A DNA stretch of 64,000 nucleotides, taken from Gemmatimonadetes bacterium T265. GTDB lineage: Bacteria; Gemmatimonadota; Gemmatimonadetes; Gemmatimonadales; Gemmatimonadaceae. Made by a program: the position numbers and the translations under genes. Positions within the stretch are counted from its first letter, which is position 1. Each line of letters begins with the position of its first letter. Below the pieces are notes generated by a model. It had not been told where the DNA came from and ran no database searches. It saw only the letters and a list, made by a program, of their open reading frames with translations. The stretch is taken from assembly GCA_019973575.1 (NCBI GenBank), contig BPUI01000002.1, positions 744,001 through 808,000 on the forward strand, given 5' to 3'. Of this stretch, positions 15,881-25,121 are shown in pieces.

Positions 15881-16147
15881 GTGCACCTCCACCCGTCGGG
15901 CACCGTCTCGATGGCCGCGCAGGATCGCCTCGTCCGGCGCGAGCGCGGCGACACGGCGCTCCACGGCGCCGACCAGCCCGTCGGCGCGGACGCGATGCCC
16001 GGGATGACGCCCGGCGCGCCCGACCGCTACCCGGGCGCGCTGAGTTTCCCGTTCGCGTTCCCCGCGCCGGGCGCGTACCGCGTGTGGGTGCAGGCGCGTG
16101 TCGCGGGCCACGTACGGACCGCCGCGTTCGACGTCGCGGCGGTTTGA
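15881..16147 (+). pseudogene. C-terminal remnant of a larger secreted/envelope protein
   Basis: The frame encodes about 88 residues beginning VHLHPSGTVSMAAQ and ending FPFAFPAPGAYRVWVQ...AFDVAAV. The beta-rich pattern (VFxHLHPSGT, then FPxxFPxPGxYRxWVQ) looks like the C-terminus of a larger periplasmic or lipoprotein family seen in Bacteroidota/Gemmatimonadota that normally has an N-terminal domain and signal peptide. Here the upstream part is missing: the frame is interrupted by a stop at 15791 and by two hairpins. No Shine-Dalgarno precedes the GTG. I therefore read it as a decayed 3' end, though an expressed short protein cannot be excluded. Confidence 0.5.
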
Positions 16148-16156
16148 CGGTTCCAT

Positions 16157-16182
16157 GTCACCCCCGCTTTCGCGGGGGTGAC
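16157..16182. repeat. REP-like palindrome (GTCACCCCCGC type)
   Basis: GTCACCCCCGC, loop TTTC, GCGGGGGTGAC: perfect 11-bp stem between convergent genes, where it could terminate both. Related palindromes are at 21947-21967 and 25694-25714. Confidence 0.7.
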
Positions 16183-16190
16183 GCCCGACG

Positions 16191-16673
16191 TTAGGCGTCC
16201 TGCGCGGCGCCTTCCCCGCCCGACTCCACGCCGCCCGTCGTCGCGCCGTACGCGCCGCTGTCGGGCTCGCCGCGCACGCCGGCGTCCTTTTCGGCGCCGC
16301 GCGCCCTCGTCAGCTCCGCGGGGTCGAAGTAGGCCGTGAAGCGCGTGATCTTGCCGTCGCGCGTCTCGAACACGCTCACGCCGTCGTAACTCGTCAGGAC
16401 GCCGGCCGCGGTCTCGCAGTCGCTCGTCCACTCGAGCATCGCCTTGTCGTCGCTCTCGAGGATCGAGTGGAACCGCGAGTGGATCCGCTCGAACGACTTG
16501 CGGTACCCCTCCCAGAACTTCCGGGCGCCGTCGACGCCGGTCGCCGGCTCGGGCTGGACGGGGTTGCTCGTGCGCGCGTCGTCGGCGTAGAGCGCGGCGA
16601 GCGCGTCGACGTTCCCCGCGTCCTCGCACTCGCGGAGCGTCGTGATGAAGGCGTCGGCGGTCGGGTTGGCCAT
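16191..16673 (-). CDS. SnoaL-like / NTF2-fold protein
   Basis: 160 residues, ATG at 16673 with GGAGG about 10 bases upstream. The first 120 residues show the SnoaL-like NTF2 pattern: helix ADAFITTLRECEDAGNVDAL, ALYADDA, the FWEGYRKSF helix, then strands AMLEWTSDCE, GVSVFETRDGKITRFTAYFD. Such proteins are polyketide-cyclase-like enzymes or small-molecule-binding stress proteins; substrate unknown. The last 35 residues are Gly/Ala/Glu-rich and probably disordered. It follows the nucleotidyltransferase-fold gene by 20 bases. The stop TAA is part of a GCCTAAC heptamer. Confidence 0.8.
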   Translation of the reverse strand: MANPTADAFITTLRECEDAGNVDALAALYADDARTSNPVQPEPATGVDGARKFWEGYRKSFERIHSRFHSILESDDKAMLEWTSDCETAAGVLTSYDGVSVFETRDGKITRFTAYFDPAELTRARGAEKDAGVRGEPDSGAYGATTGGVESGGEGAAQDA

Positions 16674-16693
16674 CGTGTGGTCCTCCGGTGCGT

Positions 16694-17572
16694 TCAGGGT
16701 TTCGACCCGATGGCCGCCGTCCAGTCGGCGATCTCCCCGGGCGTCATGTTGCCATTTGGCGCGAGCCGCCCGTCGGCGTAGCCCCACTCGGTCACATCCG
16801 GCAGGTACTGCTGCCGGGAGAGTACCGTGCCGCGGCACAGCCGACCAACGTCGGCGTCGGTGTCCAGCTCGGGACCCACGCGGCCGAGTAGCTCGTCCAT
16901 GACCGCGCGTGGGACGCGCGTGCGCTCGCCCGGATAAACGAACCCGAAGAGGAGCAGGTTCGCGAGCAGCACCCGCCAGTTCTCGCCGAAGCGGTCGAGC
17001 ACGCGGCTCCAGTCGAGTTGGTCGGCGCGCGCGCGCAGCAGGTGGATCACGTCGCCGCCGTCGTACCGCTCGCGCTCCATCACGAAGCTCTTCGACCAGA
17101 GCATCTCCTCCGCCGGCGCGAGGCGCACGTCCCTGTTGAGCACGCGGCCCGCGGGGGCGTGCTCGAACCATCCCGCGTCGACCGGCGCGACGCCGTTGCC
17201 GGAGCCGAAGATGAGGTCCACGAACTCCTTCCCCCAGAACGCCTTGCCGAGCCAGTGCGGGAAGGTCAGTTCGGTGCGGAAGCCCGCGCCGTCGAGCACC
17301 GCGAGCGCACGCCGGATGTCGTCGCGCGCGACGAACACGTCGAAGTCCTTGGTCGAGCGCGGGATGCCGGTAACCGGGGTGAACGCGTACGCGCCGCCGA
17401 CGAGGAAAGGGACGCCGCTCTCGTCGAGCGCCGTCATCACGCGCCGGTAGACGCCTTGCGCCGCGGGCGACGCGAGGTCGGCGCGGCGCGGCGGCCGCTC
17501 GCGGGTGCGGCGCTCGTCGTCGCCGTTGGGCGCGGCTTCCGGCGGGGCGACTGGGGGTGGGGCGTCGAGCAT
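16694..17572 (-). CDS. Nucleotidyltransferase-fold protein
   Basis: 292 residues. The minimal nucleotidyltransferase motif is present: FLVGG (residues 56-60), then STKDFDVFV with Asp76 and Asp78 as the metal-binding pair. The first 30 residues are Pro/Arg-rich and likely disordered. Later helices (MLWSKSFVMERERYDGGDVIHLL) match the AbiEii/DUF6036-like nucleotidyltransferase group. Such proteins include toxins and tRNA/antibiotic-modifying enzymes, but no antitoxin partner is adjacent; the downstream neighbour is a SnoaL-like protein. Function unknown. Confidence 0.65.
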   Translation of the reverse strand: MLDAPPPVAPPEAAPNGDDERRTRERPPRRADLASPAAQGVYRRVMTALDESGVPFLVGGAYAFTPVTGIPRSTKDFDVFVARDDIRRALAVLDGAGFRTELTFPHWLGKAFWGKEFVDLIFGSGNGVAPVDAGWFEHAPAGRVLNRDVRLAPAEEMLWSKSFVMERERYDGGDVIHLLRARADQLDWSRVLDRFGENWRVLLANLLLFGFVYPGERTRVPRAVMDELLGRVGPELDTDADVGRLCRGTVLSRQQYLPDVTEWGYADGRLAPNGNMTPGEIADWTAAIGSKP

Positions 17573-17610
17573 CGCGAGCGGAACGGTTGTTGAATCGGCC
17601 CGGCACGGCT

Positions 17611-17646
17611 GTCACCACGGATGTCACCACGGATGTCACCACGGAC
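17611..17646. repeat. Three tandem copies of a 12-bp unit in a divergent intergenic region
   Basis: GTCACCACGGAT occurs at 17611-17622 and 17623-17634, with a third copy (last base C) at 17635-17646. It lies between the divergent nucleotidyltransferase-fold and metallophosphoesterase genes, close to both starts, so it could be a regulator-binding array or a variable-number repeat. Confidence 0.9.
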
Positions 17647-17691
17647 ACTCCCACGACCGCGCGCCGCCGTCGCCCCGACTGAGCATCGACC

Positions 17692-18498
17692 ATGCCCAAC
17701 CTCCGCATCGCGGCGATGAGCGACGTGCATGTGACGAAGACGTCGCAGGGCGCGCTCGCGCCGATCCTCGCCCAGCTCGCCGACCGCGCCGACGTGCTCC
17801 TGCTCTGCGGCGACCTCACCGACTACGGCAACGCCGACGAGGCGCGCGTGCTCGTGAAGGAGCTCTCCGCGCTGCGCATTCCCATCATCACGGTGCTCGG
17901 CAACCACGACTTCGAAGGCGGTCACCCGGAGCAACTCGTCGACGCGCTCCGCGACGCGGGCGTCGTCGTACTCGACGGCGAGTCGCACGAGGTGGGCGGC
18001 GTCGGGTTCGCCGGCGCGAAGGGGTTCGCGGGCGGCTTCGGCCGCGGCGTGCTCGGCGCGTGGGGCGAGCCGACGATCAAGCACTTCGTGCAGGAGGCCG
18101 TGAACGAGACGCTCAAGCTCGAGACCGCGCTCGCGCGGCTCCGCACGCGGCAGAAAGTCGCGTTGCTGCACTATTCGCCGATCCGCGCGACCGTCGAGGG
18201 CGAGCCGCTCGAGATCTTTCCCTGGCTCGGGTGCGGGCGGCACGAGGAGCCGCTGCTCCGCTACCAGGTAAGCGCGGTGTTCCACGGGCATGCGCACAAC
18301 GGCACGCCCGAGGGCGCGCTCGCGAACGGGACGCCGTGCTACAACGTCGCGCTTCCGCTGTTGAAGAAGCACTCCCCCGACCGGCTGCCGGTGAAGTTCA
18401 TCGAACTCGACCCGGACGCCCCGCCTAACGGTCCGGCGGACGCCTACGCGGGGATGGAGCGACGGAAGGCGGGGGTTGGGCGGGACGGGGCGGGGTAG
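17692..18498 (+). CDS. Calcineurin-like metallophosphoesterase
   Basis: 268 residues with all five metallophosphoesterase motifs: MSDVHV (Asp11, His13), LCGDLTDYG (Asp41), LGNHDF (Asn71, His72, Asp73), the LHYSPI histidine and the C-terminal FHGHAHNG. It hydrolyses phosphomono- or diesters with a dinuclear metal centre; the substrate is not evident. The last 25 residues are charged and probably disordered. It is divergent from the nucleotidyltransferase-fold gene and is followed by a long inverted repeat. Confidence 0.9.
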   Translation: MPNLRIAAMSDVHVTKTSQGALAPILAQLADRADVLLLCGDLTDYGNADEARVLVKELSALRIPIITVLGNHDFEGGHPEQLVDALRDAGVVVLDGESHEVGGVGFAGAKGFAGGFGRGVLGAWGEPTIKHFVQEAVNETLKLETALARLRTRQKVALLHYSPIRATVEGEPLEIFPWLGCGRHEEPLLRYQVSAVFHGHAHNGTPEGALANGTPCYNVALPLLKKHSPDRLPVKFIELDPDAPPNGPADAYAGMERRKAGVGRDGAG

Positions 18499-18533
18499 GC
18501 GCCCGCGCGCGGAGCCGAGGCGGCGCCGCAGCT

Positions 18534-18635
18534 GTCATCCTGAGCGCAGCGAAGGATCGCCGTCCCGGCCGACCGACCCGCGTGGGTTCGTCGGCCGGGA
18601 CGGCGATCCTTCGTCGCTCCGCTCCTCAGGATGAC
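18534..18635. repeat. Long imperfect inverted repeat (GTCATCCTGAGCGCAGC family)
   Basis: The left arm (18534-18573) begins GTCATCCTGAGCGCAGCGAA and the right arm (18590-18635) ends CTCAGGATGAC. Twenty-four bases next to the loop match perfectly and the outer ends match as well, with a short divergent patch near 18614-18625. The 16-base loop is itself nearly self-complementary. Located between the convergent metallophosphoesterase and alcohol dehydrogenase genes. A shorter relative is at 51452-51518. Confidence 0.9.
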
Positions 18636-18670
18636 ACTCCGGTCGGCCGACCTCGCCTCCCGACTCTGCC

Positions 18671-19849
18671 TTACGGCTTCAACACCACCTTGATGCACCC
18701 GTCCTTCTTGTCCCGGAACGTCCGGTACATCTCGGGCGCCTTGTCGATCGGCACGCGGTGCGTGATGATCTGCGACGGGTCGATCTTCCCGCCCTCGATC
18801 ATGTCCAGCAGGGGCTTGAGGTACTTCTGCGTGTTCGTCTGCCCCATCTTGAACGTGAGCCCCTTCGCGAACGCCGCGCCCATCGGGAACTTGTCGATGA
18901 ACCCGATGTAGACGCCCGGAATGCTCACCGTGCCGCCCTTGGCGCACGCCATGATCGCCTCGCGGAGCGCCGTCGCGCGGTCGAGCTGGACCTTGGTGAA
19001 CTGCTTGAACCGGTCGACCTGGTCGTAGATCCCGGTGCCGTGCGCCTCCATGCCAACCGCGTCGATCACGTGGTCCGGCCCGCGCCCGCCGGTCATGTCC
19101 TTGAGCACGAAGTTGATCGGGTCGTCGATCTCCTCGTAGTTCACGACCTCCGCCTTGCACAGGTCGCGCGCTTTGGCGAGCCGGTCCGGGAAGCGGTCGA
19201 CCGCGATCACCCGCTCCGCGCCTAACAGGTACGCGCTCTGGATGGCGAACAGGCCCACCGGCCCGCACCCCCACACCGCCACCACGTCGCCCGGCTTGAT
19301 CCCGCACGCCTCGGCCGCCTGGTAGCCGGTCGGGAAGATGTCCGTGAGGAAGAGCACCTTCTCGTCGGCGATGTCGCTCTCGATTTTGAGCGGCCCGACG
19401 TCGGCGAACGGCACGCGCGCGTACTCCGCCTGCCCGCCGGCGTACCCGCCGTAGAGGTGCGAGTACCCGAACAGCCCGGACGGGCTGAACCCGCCGGTCG
19501 ACGCTTCGACGAGTGCCGCGTTCGGGTTGGAGTTGTCGCACTGCGACCAGAGGTCGTTGCGGCAGTACCAGCAGTTGCCGCAGGCGATGCCGAACGGCAC
19601 CACCACGCGGTCGCCGCGCTTGAGGTGCTTGACGCTCGGCCCCACCTCCTCGACCACGCCCATGAACTCGTGGCCCATGACGTCCCCCTTCATCATCGAC
19701 GGCACCTTGCCGTCGTAGGGATGCAGGTCCGAGCCGCAGATCGCGGTCGAGGTGATCTTGATGATCGCATCGCGCGGATTGACGAGTTCGGGGTCGGGCA
19801 CGCGCTCGACGCGCATGTCGCCGACGCCCTGCCAGGTGACGGCCTTCAT
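18671..19849 (-). CDS. Zinc-dependent alcohol/formaldehyde dehydrogenase-like protein
   Basis: 392 residues, start ATG at 19849 overlapping the stop of the upstream SRPBCC gene by one base (TGATG). MDR-family features: catalytic zinc region ICGSDLH (Cys38, His43), GHEFMG (His60, Glu61), structural zinc cysteines C90, C93, C96, C104, and the Rossmann motif [11 protein letters not shown]. Length and the [11 protein letters not shown] motif fit the formaldehyde-dehydrogenase-like subgroup of zinc alcohol dehydrogenases. Substrate not determined. Last gene of an SDR - SRPBCC - ADH operon. Confidence 0.9.
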   Translation of the reverse strand: MKAVTWQGVGDMRVERVPDPELVNPRDAIIKITSTAICGSDLHPYDGKVPSMMKGDVMGHEFMGVVEEVGPSVKHLKRGDRVVVPFGIACGNCWYCRNDLWSQCDNSNPNAALVEASTGGFSPSGLFGYSHLYGGYAGGQAEYARVPFADVGPLKIESDIADEKVLFLTDIFPTGYQAAEACGIKPGDVVAVWGCGPVGLFAIQSAYLLGAERVIAVDRFPDRLAKARDLCKAEVVNYEEIDDPINFVLKDMTGGRGPDHVIDAVGMEAHGTGIYDQVDRFKQFTKVQLDRATALREAIMACAKGGTVSIPGVYIGFIDKFPMGAAFAKGLTFKMGQTNTQKYLKPLLDMIEGGKIDPSQIITHRVPIDKAPEMYRTFRDKKDGCIKVVLKP

Positions 19850-20901
19850 CAGCGGCCTTCCTTGGGCGTGAGGGTGGAGTTGGCCCCGCGCGCCTGGTCG
19901 GACGGCATGGGCTGGTGGACGGCCTGGTGCGCGTCGCCCACGGCCTTCTGTTGCGCCGCGCGGACGTCGCCGCCAGTCTTGCCCTGGTTGACCTGCGCGT
20001 CGAACGTCTGGTGCGGCGGTTTGCCCTGACCCGGGTTGTAGCTGACGGGGATCTCCCCGGCCTCCATGAGGTTCTTGTACCGCCGCAGGTCCTCGCGCAC
20101 CTGCACGCTCGGCTCCTCGCCGAAGAGCTTCGCGACCGCGACGCCGAGCTTCCCGAGCGGCGGCTCGTACTCGAGATTCACCTTGACCTCCGTGCCGCGC
20201 CCCCCGGGCGCCTCGCGGAACGTCACCGCGCCGGCGTTGGGCACGCTCGCCTTGGGCAGCGAGCGCCACGCGATCACCTCGCCCGGCACGTCGTTGATGA
20301 TCTCCGCGTCCCACTCGACCGTCTGCCCGGCCGGGGCCTTCGCAACCCAGTGCGAGCGCCGGTTGTCGAGCTCCTTCACGCTCTCCAGGTGCCGCAGGAT
20401 GCGCGGCAGGTTCTCGAGGTTGCGCCAGTAGTCGTACAGCTCGCCCGGGTGGCGGCCGAAGATCGTGAACGTCTGGATGACCCGCTTCGCGGACTTCGCG
20501 TCGACCGAGCCCGACCCGCCGTGCTGGCGCGTGAGCCCCTCCTCGCGGTGCGGCAGCGCCGCGCCCTCGTCGTCGCCGACGCTCGTCAGGCCTAATGCGT
20601 CGTAGGCGACGCAGTGGCCCGTGACGCCGCGCTCGACGAGGAAGCCCCCGACCACGCCGGCCGCCACGCCTGCCCAGTCCTTCCGCTTCAGTCCGTAGGC
20701 CGCGAGCGCGCCTCCCGCGGCGACCGACAGCGCGCGCTCGACGGTGTTGAGGTTCTGCTCCGGCCCCTCGCGCTCGCCGTCGCGCGCGGTCGCGCCGTGC
20801 TTGCCGTGCTCCTTCTCGGGGTCGCTCGGGCCGTTGCTGCGGCCCCCGTTCCAGCGGTCGGCGTACGCGCCGCCGTACGTCGCCTCGGCAGATCGTGCCA
20901 T
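19849..20901 (-). CDS. DUF2892-like membrane segment fused to SRPBCC (START-like) domain
   Basis: 350 residues from the ATG at 20901. Residues about 1-50 are polar; then a DUF2892/YgaP-like segment ([18 protein letters not shown], a [16 protein letters not shown] stretch) with two membrane helices; then an SRPBCC/cyclase-dehydrase domain (about 140-290) with [17 protein letters not shown] and [18 protein letters not shown]. The C-terminus is Gln/Lys-rich and disordered. SRPBCC domains bind hydrophobic ligands, and this two-part architecture recurs in stress-associated clusters. It is translationally coupled to the dehydrogenase (1-base overlap). Confidence 0.85.
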   Translation of the reverse strand: MARSAEATYGGAYADRWNGGRSNGPSDPEKEHGKHGATARDGEREGPEQNLNTVERALSVAAGGALAAYGLKRKDWAGVAAGVVGGFLVERGVTGHCVAYDALGLTSVGDDEGAALPHREEGLTRQHGGSGSVDAKSAKRVIQTFTIFGRHPGELYDYWRNLENLPRILRHLESVKELDNRRSHWVAKAPAGQTVEWDAEIINDVPGEVIAWRSLPKASVPNAGAVTFREAPGGRGTEVKVNLEYEPPLGKLGVAVAKLFGEEPSVQVREDLRRYKNLMEAGEIPVSYNPGQGKPPHQTFDAQVNQGKTGGDVRAAQQKAVGDAHQAVHQPMPSDQARGANSTLTPKEGR

Positions 20902-20921
20902 GGTCGTCTCCGTGATGCGCG

Positions 20922-21815
20922 TCAGAGCGCGCTGTGGGTGGGCTTGTTGCGCAGCCCGTCGCGCGTGTGGTCGAGCTTGAGGTCGGTCTCGGGCTCCCGC
21001 TTGAGCGCGCGGTCCGCCTGCTCGCCCGCGGCGCCCTTGACGATCGTCGTCCCGCCGTCGACGAAGAACAGCGCGCCCGTGACGTAGCTCGCCTCGTTCG
21101 AGGCGAGGAAGGCGAACGCGTTCGCCATCTCGGTCGCGGTGCCGCGGCGGCCTAACAGCGTCGCGCTCACCGTCTCCTTCTCCATCTTGGCCGTCATCGG
21201 CCCGGTCTCCTTGTGCGTCCACGCCGTGTCGACCGGCCCCGGGCAGACGCAGTTCGCGCGCACGCCGTGCTTCGCCTGCTCGCCGGCGACGCCCCGGATG
21301 AAGGCGTGCATGAAGCCCTTCGTCCCGCCGTACGGAGCGTTGTTCGGCTCGCCCTTGTCGCCGGCCTCCGACCCCGTGCCGAGCACGACGCCCTTGCTCT
21401 TCTGCAGGTGCGGGAGCGCGAACTTCGTCATCAGGAACGCCGAGCGCACGTTCATCCGCAGCGTGCGGTCGAAGTCGTCGACGGGGTAGTCGGTGACCTC
21501 GCCCGTGAAGAGGAACACGCCGGCGTTGTTGACGAGCACGTCGATGTGACCGAACGCGTCGACCGCCTTCTCGACCGCGCCGCGCGCCTCGGCCTCGCTC
21601 GCGATGTCGCCCGGATACCCCGCGGCCGTCCCGCGGCCGTATTCCTTGTTGATCGCCTGGACGACGTCGTCGACCGGGTCGTCCGGCAGTCCGACGACGA
21701 GCACCTTCGCCCCCTCGGCCGCGAACTTGTGGGCGGTCGCCTCGCCGATCCCCGTGGCGGCGCCGGTGATGATCGCCACCTTCCCGTCCAGCCGTCCCTT
21801 CCGATCTCCTGCCAT
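20922..21815 (-). CDS. Short-chain dehydrogenase/reductase
   Basis: 297 residues, ATG preceded by GGGAGG. Classical SDR: cofactor loop TGAATGIG (17-24), NNAG (96-99), catalytic Ser149, Tyr162 and Lys166 (YGGTK). The substrate is not evident; the sequence is nearest to the glucose-1-dehydrogenase/YhxC-type group. First gene of a three-gene operon with the SRPBCC and alcohol dehydrogenase proteins. The C-terminal 45 residues are charged and beyond the usual SDR core. Confidence 0.92.
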   Translation of the reverse strand: MAGDRKGRLDGKVAIITGAATGIGEATAHKFAAEGAKVLVVGLPDDPVDDVVQAINKEYGRGTAAGYPGDIASEAEARGAVEKAVDAFGHIDVLVNNAGVFLFTGEVTDYPVDDFDRTLRMNVRSAFLMTKFALPHLQKSKGVVLGTGSEAGDKGEPNNAPYGGTKGFMHAFIRGVAGEQAKHGVRANCVCPGPVDTAWTHKETGPMTAKMEKETVSATLLGRRGTATEMANAFAFLASNEASYVTGALFFVDGGTTIVKGAAGEQADRALKREPETDLKLDHTRDGLRNKPTHSAL

Positions 21816-21920
21816 CCCCCGCCTCCCGTGTGAGTCCGCTACTGCGGTAGAGCGGGCGGGGCAGGCGCAAAGCGAGTGCCGCCGGAGTCACACGAACGCG
21901 ACTCCAGCGGGAGGATGGTC

Positions 21921-21967
21921 GGGCCGCGGCCGGCCCGATACGTCGTCACCCCCCGCGAACGCGGGGT
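21921..21967. repeat. Two adjacent palindromes between sodC and the SDR operon
   Basis: GGGCCG-CGGC-CGGCCC at 21921-21936 and CCCCGC-GAAC-GCGGGG at 21951-21966, the latter preceded by GTCACC, making it a REP-like element of the same type as 16157-16182. Downstream of sodC on the minus strand, so possibly its terminator. Confidence 0.65.
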
Positions 21968-22011
21968 CGATCGCGGCCCTACGCCATCGCTCGACGCGGG
22001 CGCTGACCGCC

Positions 22012-22659
22012 TTACCGGCGCGGCGCCGGGTTGGCCGTGCGCGCGGTCGAGTCGCGCACGATCACGCCGCACGCGATGCGCGTCCCCGCGTTGCCGCCGG
22101 GGTCGCTCGCGTAATCGTCCGGGTCACTGTGGATCATCAGCGCCGTCCCCTGCGACGAGAACAAGGAGTTCGCGCCCGGGCCGAGAATGACGTCGCGCGT
22201 GATCGCGTCGACGCGGACCGTACCGCTCGCCGGGGCGGTGAAGTTGGGCAGGTCGCCCGCGTGATAGCCGCCGCGGTTCTTCACGCCGTGCTGGCGGAAG
22301 GCCGGGTTGAAATGCCCGCCCGCGCTCGTAAACGGTGGCTCGCAGCGGCCGACCTCGTGGATGTGCATCGCGTGCACGCCCGCCGGCAACCCCGTGAGCT
22401 GCGCCGACACGAGCACGCCGTACGGCGCCTGCGTGAACGTCGCCGTGCCCACCGACCGCCCGTCGAGGTCGTGCAGCTCGGCCCGGGCGAGGGGGGCGTT
22501 GGTGTTGAAGCTCGGCGCGTTGAACGGCCCGCGCGGCCCGCTGGGGCCGCCTAGGCCACTGGGGCCGTTAGGGGACGGCCCCGACCCACCGGGGCCAGAC
22601 GCGCAGGCGGCGAGCAGGGCGGCCGCCCCGGCGGCCGCGAAGGTCGGATGTAGTCGCAT
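22012..22659 (-). CDS. sodC: Cu/Zn superoxide dismutase, lipoprotein
   Basis: 215 residues. Lipoprotein signal ending LAAC (Cys19), then a Gly/Pro/Ser-rich linker to about residue 55. The SOD domain carries the copper ligands H99 and H101 (MHIHEVG), bridging/zinc ligands H116 (GGHFNP), H133 and D136 (GYHAGDLPN), H177 (LMIHSDPDDY), the disulfide cysteines C106 and C197, and the active-site Arg194. It dismutates superoxide in the periplasm, anchored to a membrane. Confidence 0.95.
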   Translation of the reverse strand: MRLHPTFAAAGAAALLAACASGPGGSGPSPNGPSGLGGPSGPRGPFNAPSFNTNAPLARAELHDLDGRSVGTATFTQAPYGVLVSAQLTGLPAGVHAMHIHEVGRCEPPFTSAGGHFNPAFRQHGVKNRGGYHAGDLPNFTAPASGTVRVDAITRDVILGPGANSLFSSQGTALMIHSDPDDYASDPGGNAGTRIACGVIVRDSTARTANPAPRR

Positions 22660-22675
22660 GAGCGGAAAACTACGG

Positions 22676-23920
22676 TCAGAAGCGTGCCGGGACGTCGGCG
22701 AGCACGCGGTACGTGTCGCGTGCGATGAGGAGTTCTTCGTTGGTCGGGATTACCCAGGCCGGCAAACGGCTCCCGTCGGTCGTCAAGATCCCTTCGCGGC
22801 CGCCGGCGAGCGCGTCATTTCGGCCCGCGTCGACTTCGATCCCGGCCCACGCCAGCCCCTCACACACGCGCGACCGCACCTCGGCGCTGTTCTCTCCGAT
22901 CCCGCCCGCGAAGACGATCGCCGACGCGCCGCCGAGCGCGGCGAGGTAGGCGCCGATGTACTTGCGGACGCGGTAGCAGAAGACCTCGACCGCGAGGCGC
23001 GCACGCCGGTCGTCGTTCTCCTGCGCCTCGGCCAGCAGCTCGCGCATGTCGTTCGTCAGCCCCGAGATCCCGAGCAGCCCGCTCTGCTTGTTGAGCAGCG
23101 CCTCGGCCTCGGCGAGCGACAGCCCTTCCTTGCTCGCCAGGTAGTCGAGCACCGCGGGGTCGACGTCGCCCGAGCGCGTTCCCATCACGAGCCCCTCGAG
23201 CGGCGTGAACCCCATCGACGTGTCGACCGAGTTGCCGCCCCGGATGGCGCACGCGGAGCAGCCGTTACCGAGGTGCAGCGTGATGAGCTGGGTGTCCTCG
23301 CGCGCCGTGTTCGTCAGCTGCCGCCAACGGTGCGCGACGTAGCGGTGCGAGGTCCCGTGGAAGCCGTAGCGGCGGATCTGGTAGCGACGGTACAGCTGGT
23401 AGGGGATCGCGTACAGGTACGCGTGCGCGGGGAGCGTCTGGTGGAACGCCGTGTCGAAGACCGCCACCTGGGGTACCCCGACGCCGAGCACCGCGCGCGC
23501 GGCCTGGATCCCGCGCAGGTTGTTCGGGTTGTGAAGCGGCGCGAGGTCGATCATGTCGGTGATCCCGCGCTCGACCTCGTCGGTGATCTTGACCGAGCGC
23601 GTGAACCGCTCGCCGCCGTGTACGACGCGGTGCCCGACCGCGTTGATGTCCGCGCGCCCGCCGAGCGCCGCGCCGCTCTCCGCGCCGACGAGCCACGCGA
23701 CGATGTACTCGACCGCGGCCCGGTGGTCGCGCAGCGGGGCCGTGCTCTTCGCCGCCGCGCCGCCGTGCGGGCGGAGCGTGACGACGGCCTCGCCCCCAAG
23801 CCGCTCGATCTCGCCGCCGGCGAGCGTCTCGTCGGTGTTCGCGGCGAGGCGCTCGGCGTCGGTGCGAATGAGCTGGAACTTGAGCGAGCTCGAGCCGACG
23901 TTGAGGACGAGGACGTTCAT
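22676..23920 (-). CDS. ackA: Acetate kinase
   Basis: 414 residues. All acetate kinase motifs are present: [11 protein letters not shown] near the start, [54 protein letters not shown] and FAGGIGENS. It interconverts acetate + ATP and acetyl phosphate. Its ATG overlaps the purK stop by four bases (ATGA), so translation is coupled to purine synthesis genes, an unusual arrangement. No pta gene is adjacent; the nearest phosphotransacetylase-like sequence is the C-terminal domain of MaeB at 39-40 kb. Confidence 0.96.
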   Translation of the reverse strand: MNVLVLNVGSSSLKFQLIRTDAERLAANTDETLAGGEIERLGGEAVVTLRPHGGAAAKSTAPLRDHRAAVEYIVAWLVGAESGAALGGRADINAVGHRVVHGGERFTRSVKITDEVERGITDMIDLAPLHNPNNLRGIQAARAVLGVGVPQVAVFDTAFHQTLPAHAYLYAIPYQLYRRYQIRRYGFHGTSHRYVAHRWRQLTNTAREDTQLITLHLGNGCSACAIRGGNSVDTSMGFTPLEGLVMGTRSGDVDPAVLDYLASKEGLSLAEAEALLNKQSGLLGISGLTNDMRELLAEAQENDDRRARLAVEVFCYRVRKYIGAYLAALGGASAIVFAGGIGENSAEVRSRVCEGLAWAGIEVDAGRNDALAGGREGILTTDGSRLPAWVIPTNEELLIARDTYRVLADVPARF

Positions 23921-25092
23921 GGCGGCGCGGGTGAGCGCGGGATTGGTGCCAACCCCGTTGGCCGGAACGCATCGTACGCGTCCTGCACGCGCGCCAGTGC
24001 CTCCTCCGGCCGCGCGCCGACGGCCGAGAGGTGCCCCATCTTCCGCCCCGCCCGCGCCTCGCGCTTGCCGTACAGGTGCAGCCGCGCCGTGGGCACCCCG
24101 AGCGCCGCCGTCGGCCGCGGCGCCTCGTCGGCCAACCACAGCTCACCCAGCAGGTTCGCGATCGCGCCCGCCCCGACCGGCGCGGGGCTGCCTAACGGTA
24201 GCGCGCAGGCCGCGCGCACCAGCTGCTCGAACTGGCTCGTCGCGTTCGCGCGCTCCGACGCGTGGTACGTGTTGTGCGGCCGCGGCGCGAGCTCGTTCAC
24301 GAGGACGCGCCCGTCGCCGGTCAGGAACAGTTCGACCGCGAGCAGCCCCTCGATCCCGAGCCCCTCGGCAATCCCGATCGCGACCTCGGCCCCGGCGCGC
24401 GCGACGGCCGGCTCGATCGGCGCGGGCGTGGCGGCCCACGTCAGTACGCCGGCCGCGTGGTAGTTGAGCGACGGCGGGTACACGGCGAGCTGCCCGCCCG
24501 CGCCGCGCGCGACGAGCACCGAGAATTCGAGCGCGAGGTCCAGCCGCTGCTCGACGACGCTCCGCCGCGCGCCGACCGCGTCCCACGCCGCGCCCGCGCC
24601 GTCGACGTCCGCCACGTGCGCCTGGCCGCGTCCGTCGTAGCCGCCGTGCGCCGCCTTGACGATGCTCGGCCCGAGCATCACGACGGCGGCCTCAACGTCC
24701 TCGGCTGACTCGGCGCGGTGGAACGGGCCGACAGGAAACGCTTGCGTGGCGAGCCACTCTTTCTGCCGCACACGGTCCTGGATGATCCACACCGGCTCCG
24801 CGCCCGGCCGCAGCGGCGCGTGGCGCGCGGCCGCCTCGAGCGCCGGCCGCGCGATCTGCTCGATCTCGAGCGTGACCGCGTCGGCGCCGCGCGCGAGCTC
24901 GGCCGCGGCGTCCGGGTCGCCGTACGGCGCCACGATCACGCGCGAGGCGAGCGGCTTCGCCGCGCACTCGGCGTCGGGGTCGAGCACGTGGACGTCGTAG
25001 CCCATGCTCCGCGCGGCCATTGCCGTCATGCGGCCGAGCTGCCCACCGCCAAGGATGCCGAGTGTGGCACCGGGGAGGATGGGGTCAGCCAC
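23917..25092 (-). CDS. purK: N5-carboxyaminoimidazole ribonucleotide synthase
   Basis: 391 residues from a GTG at 25092, which places the nucleotide-binding loop [10 protein letters not shown] at residues 13-22. ATP-grasp features include [12 protein letters not shown] and the C-terminal [20 protein letters not shown] metal-binding segment. It uses ATP and bicarbonate to carboxylate AIR at N5; PurE then rearranges the product. The gene follows purE after 29 bases and its stop overlaps the ackA start. Confidence 0.95.
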   Translation of the reverse strand: MADPILPGATLGILGGGQLGRMTAMAARSMGYDVHVLDPDAECAAKPLASRVIVAPYGDPDAAAELARGADAVTLEIEQIARPALEAAARHAPLRPGAEPVWIIQDRVRQKEWLATQAFPVGPFHRAESAEDVEAAVVMLGPSIVKAAHGGYDGRGQAHVADVDGAGAAWDAVGARRSVVEQRLDLALEFSVLVARGAGGQLAVYPPSLNYHAAGVLTWAATPAPIEPAVARAGAEVAIGIAEGLGIEGLLAVELFLTGDGRVLVNELAPRPHNTYHASERANATSQFEQLVRAACALPLGSPAPVGAGAIANLLGELWLADEAPRPTAALGVPTARLHLYGKREARAGRKMGHLSAVGARPEEALARVQDAYDAFRPTGLAPIPRSPAPP

Positions 25093-25121
25093 GGGCGGAC
25101 GGGAACGGGAAGCGCACGTCG

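Noticed and set aside
17611-17646. CRISPR-like array
   Set aside because: The repeats are only 12 bp, directly adjacent with no spacers, and no cas genes are present.
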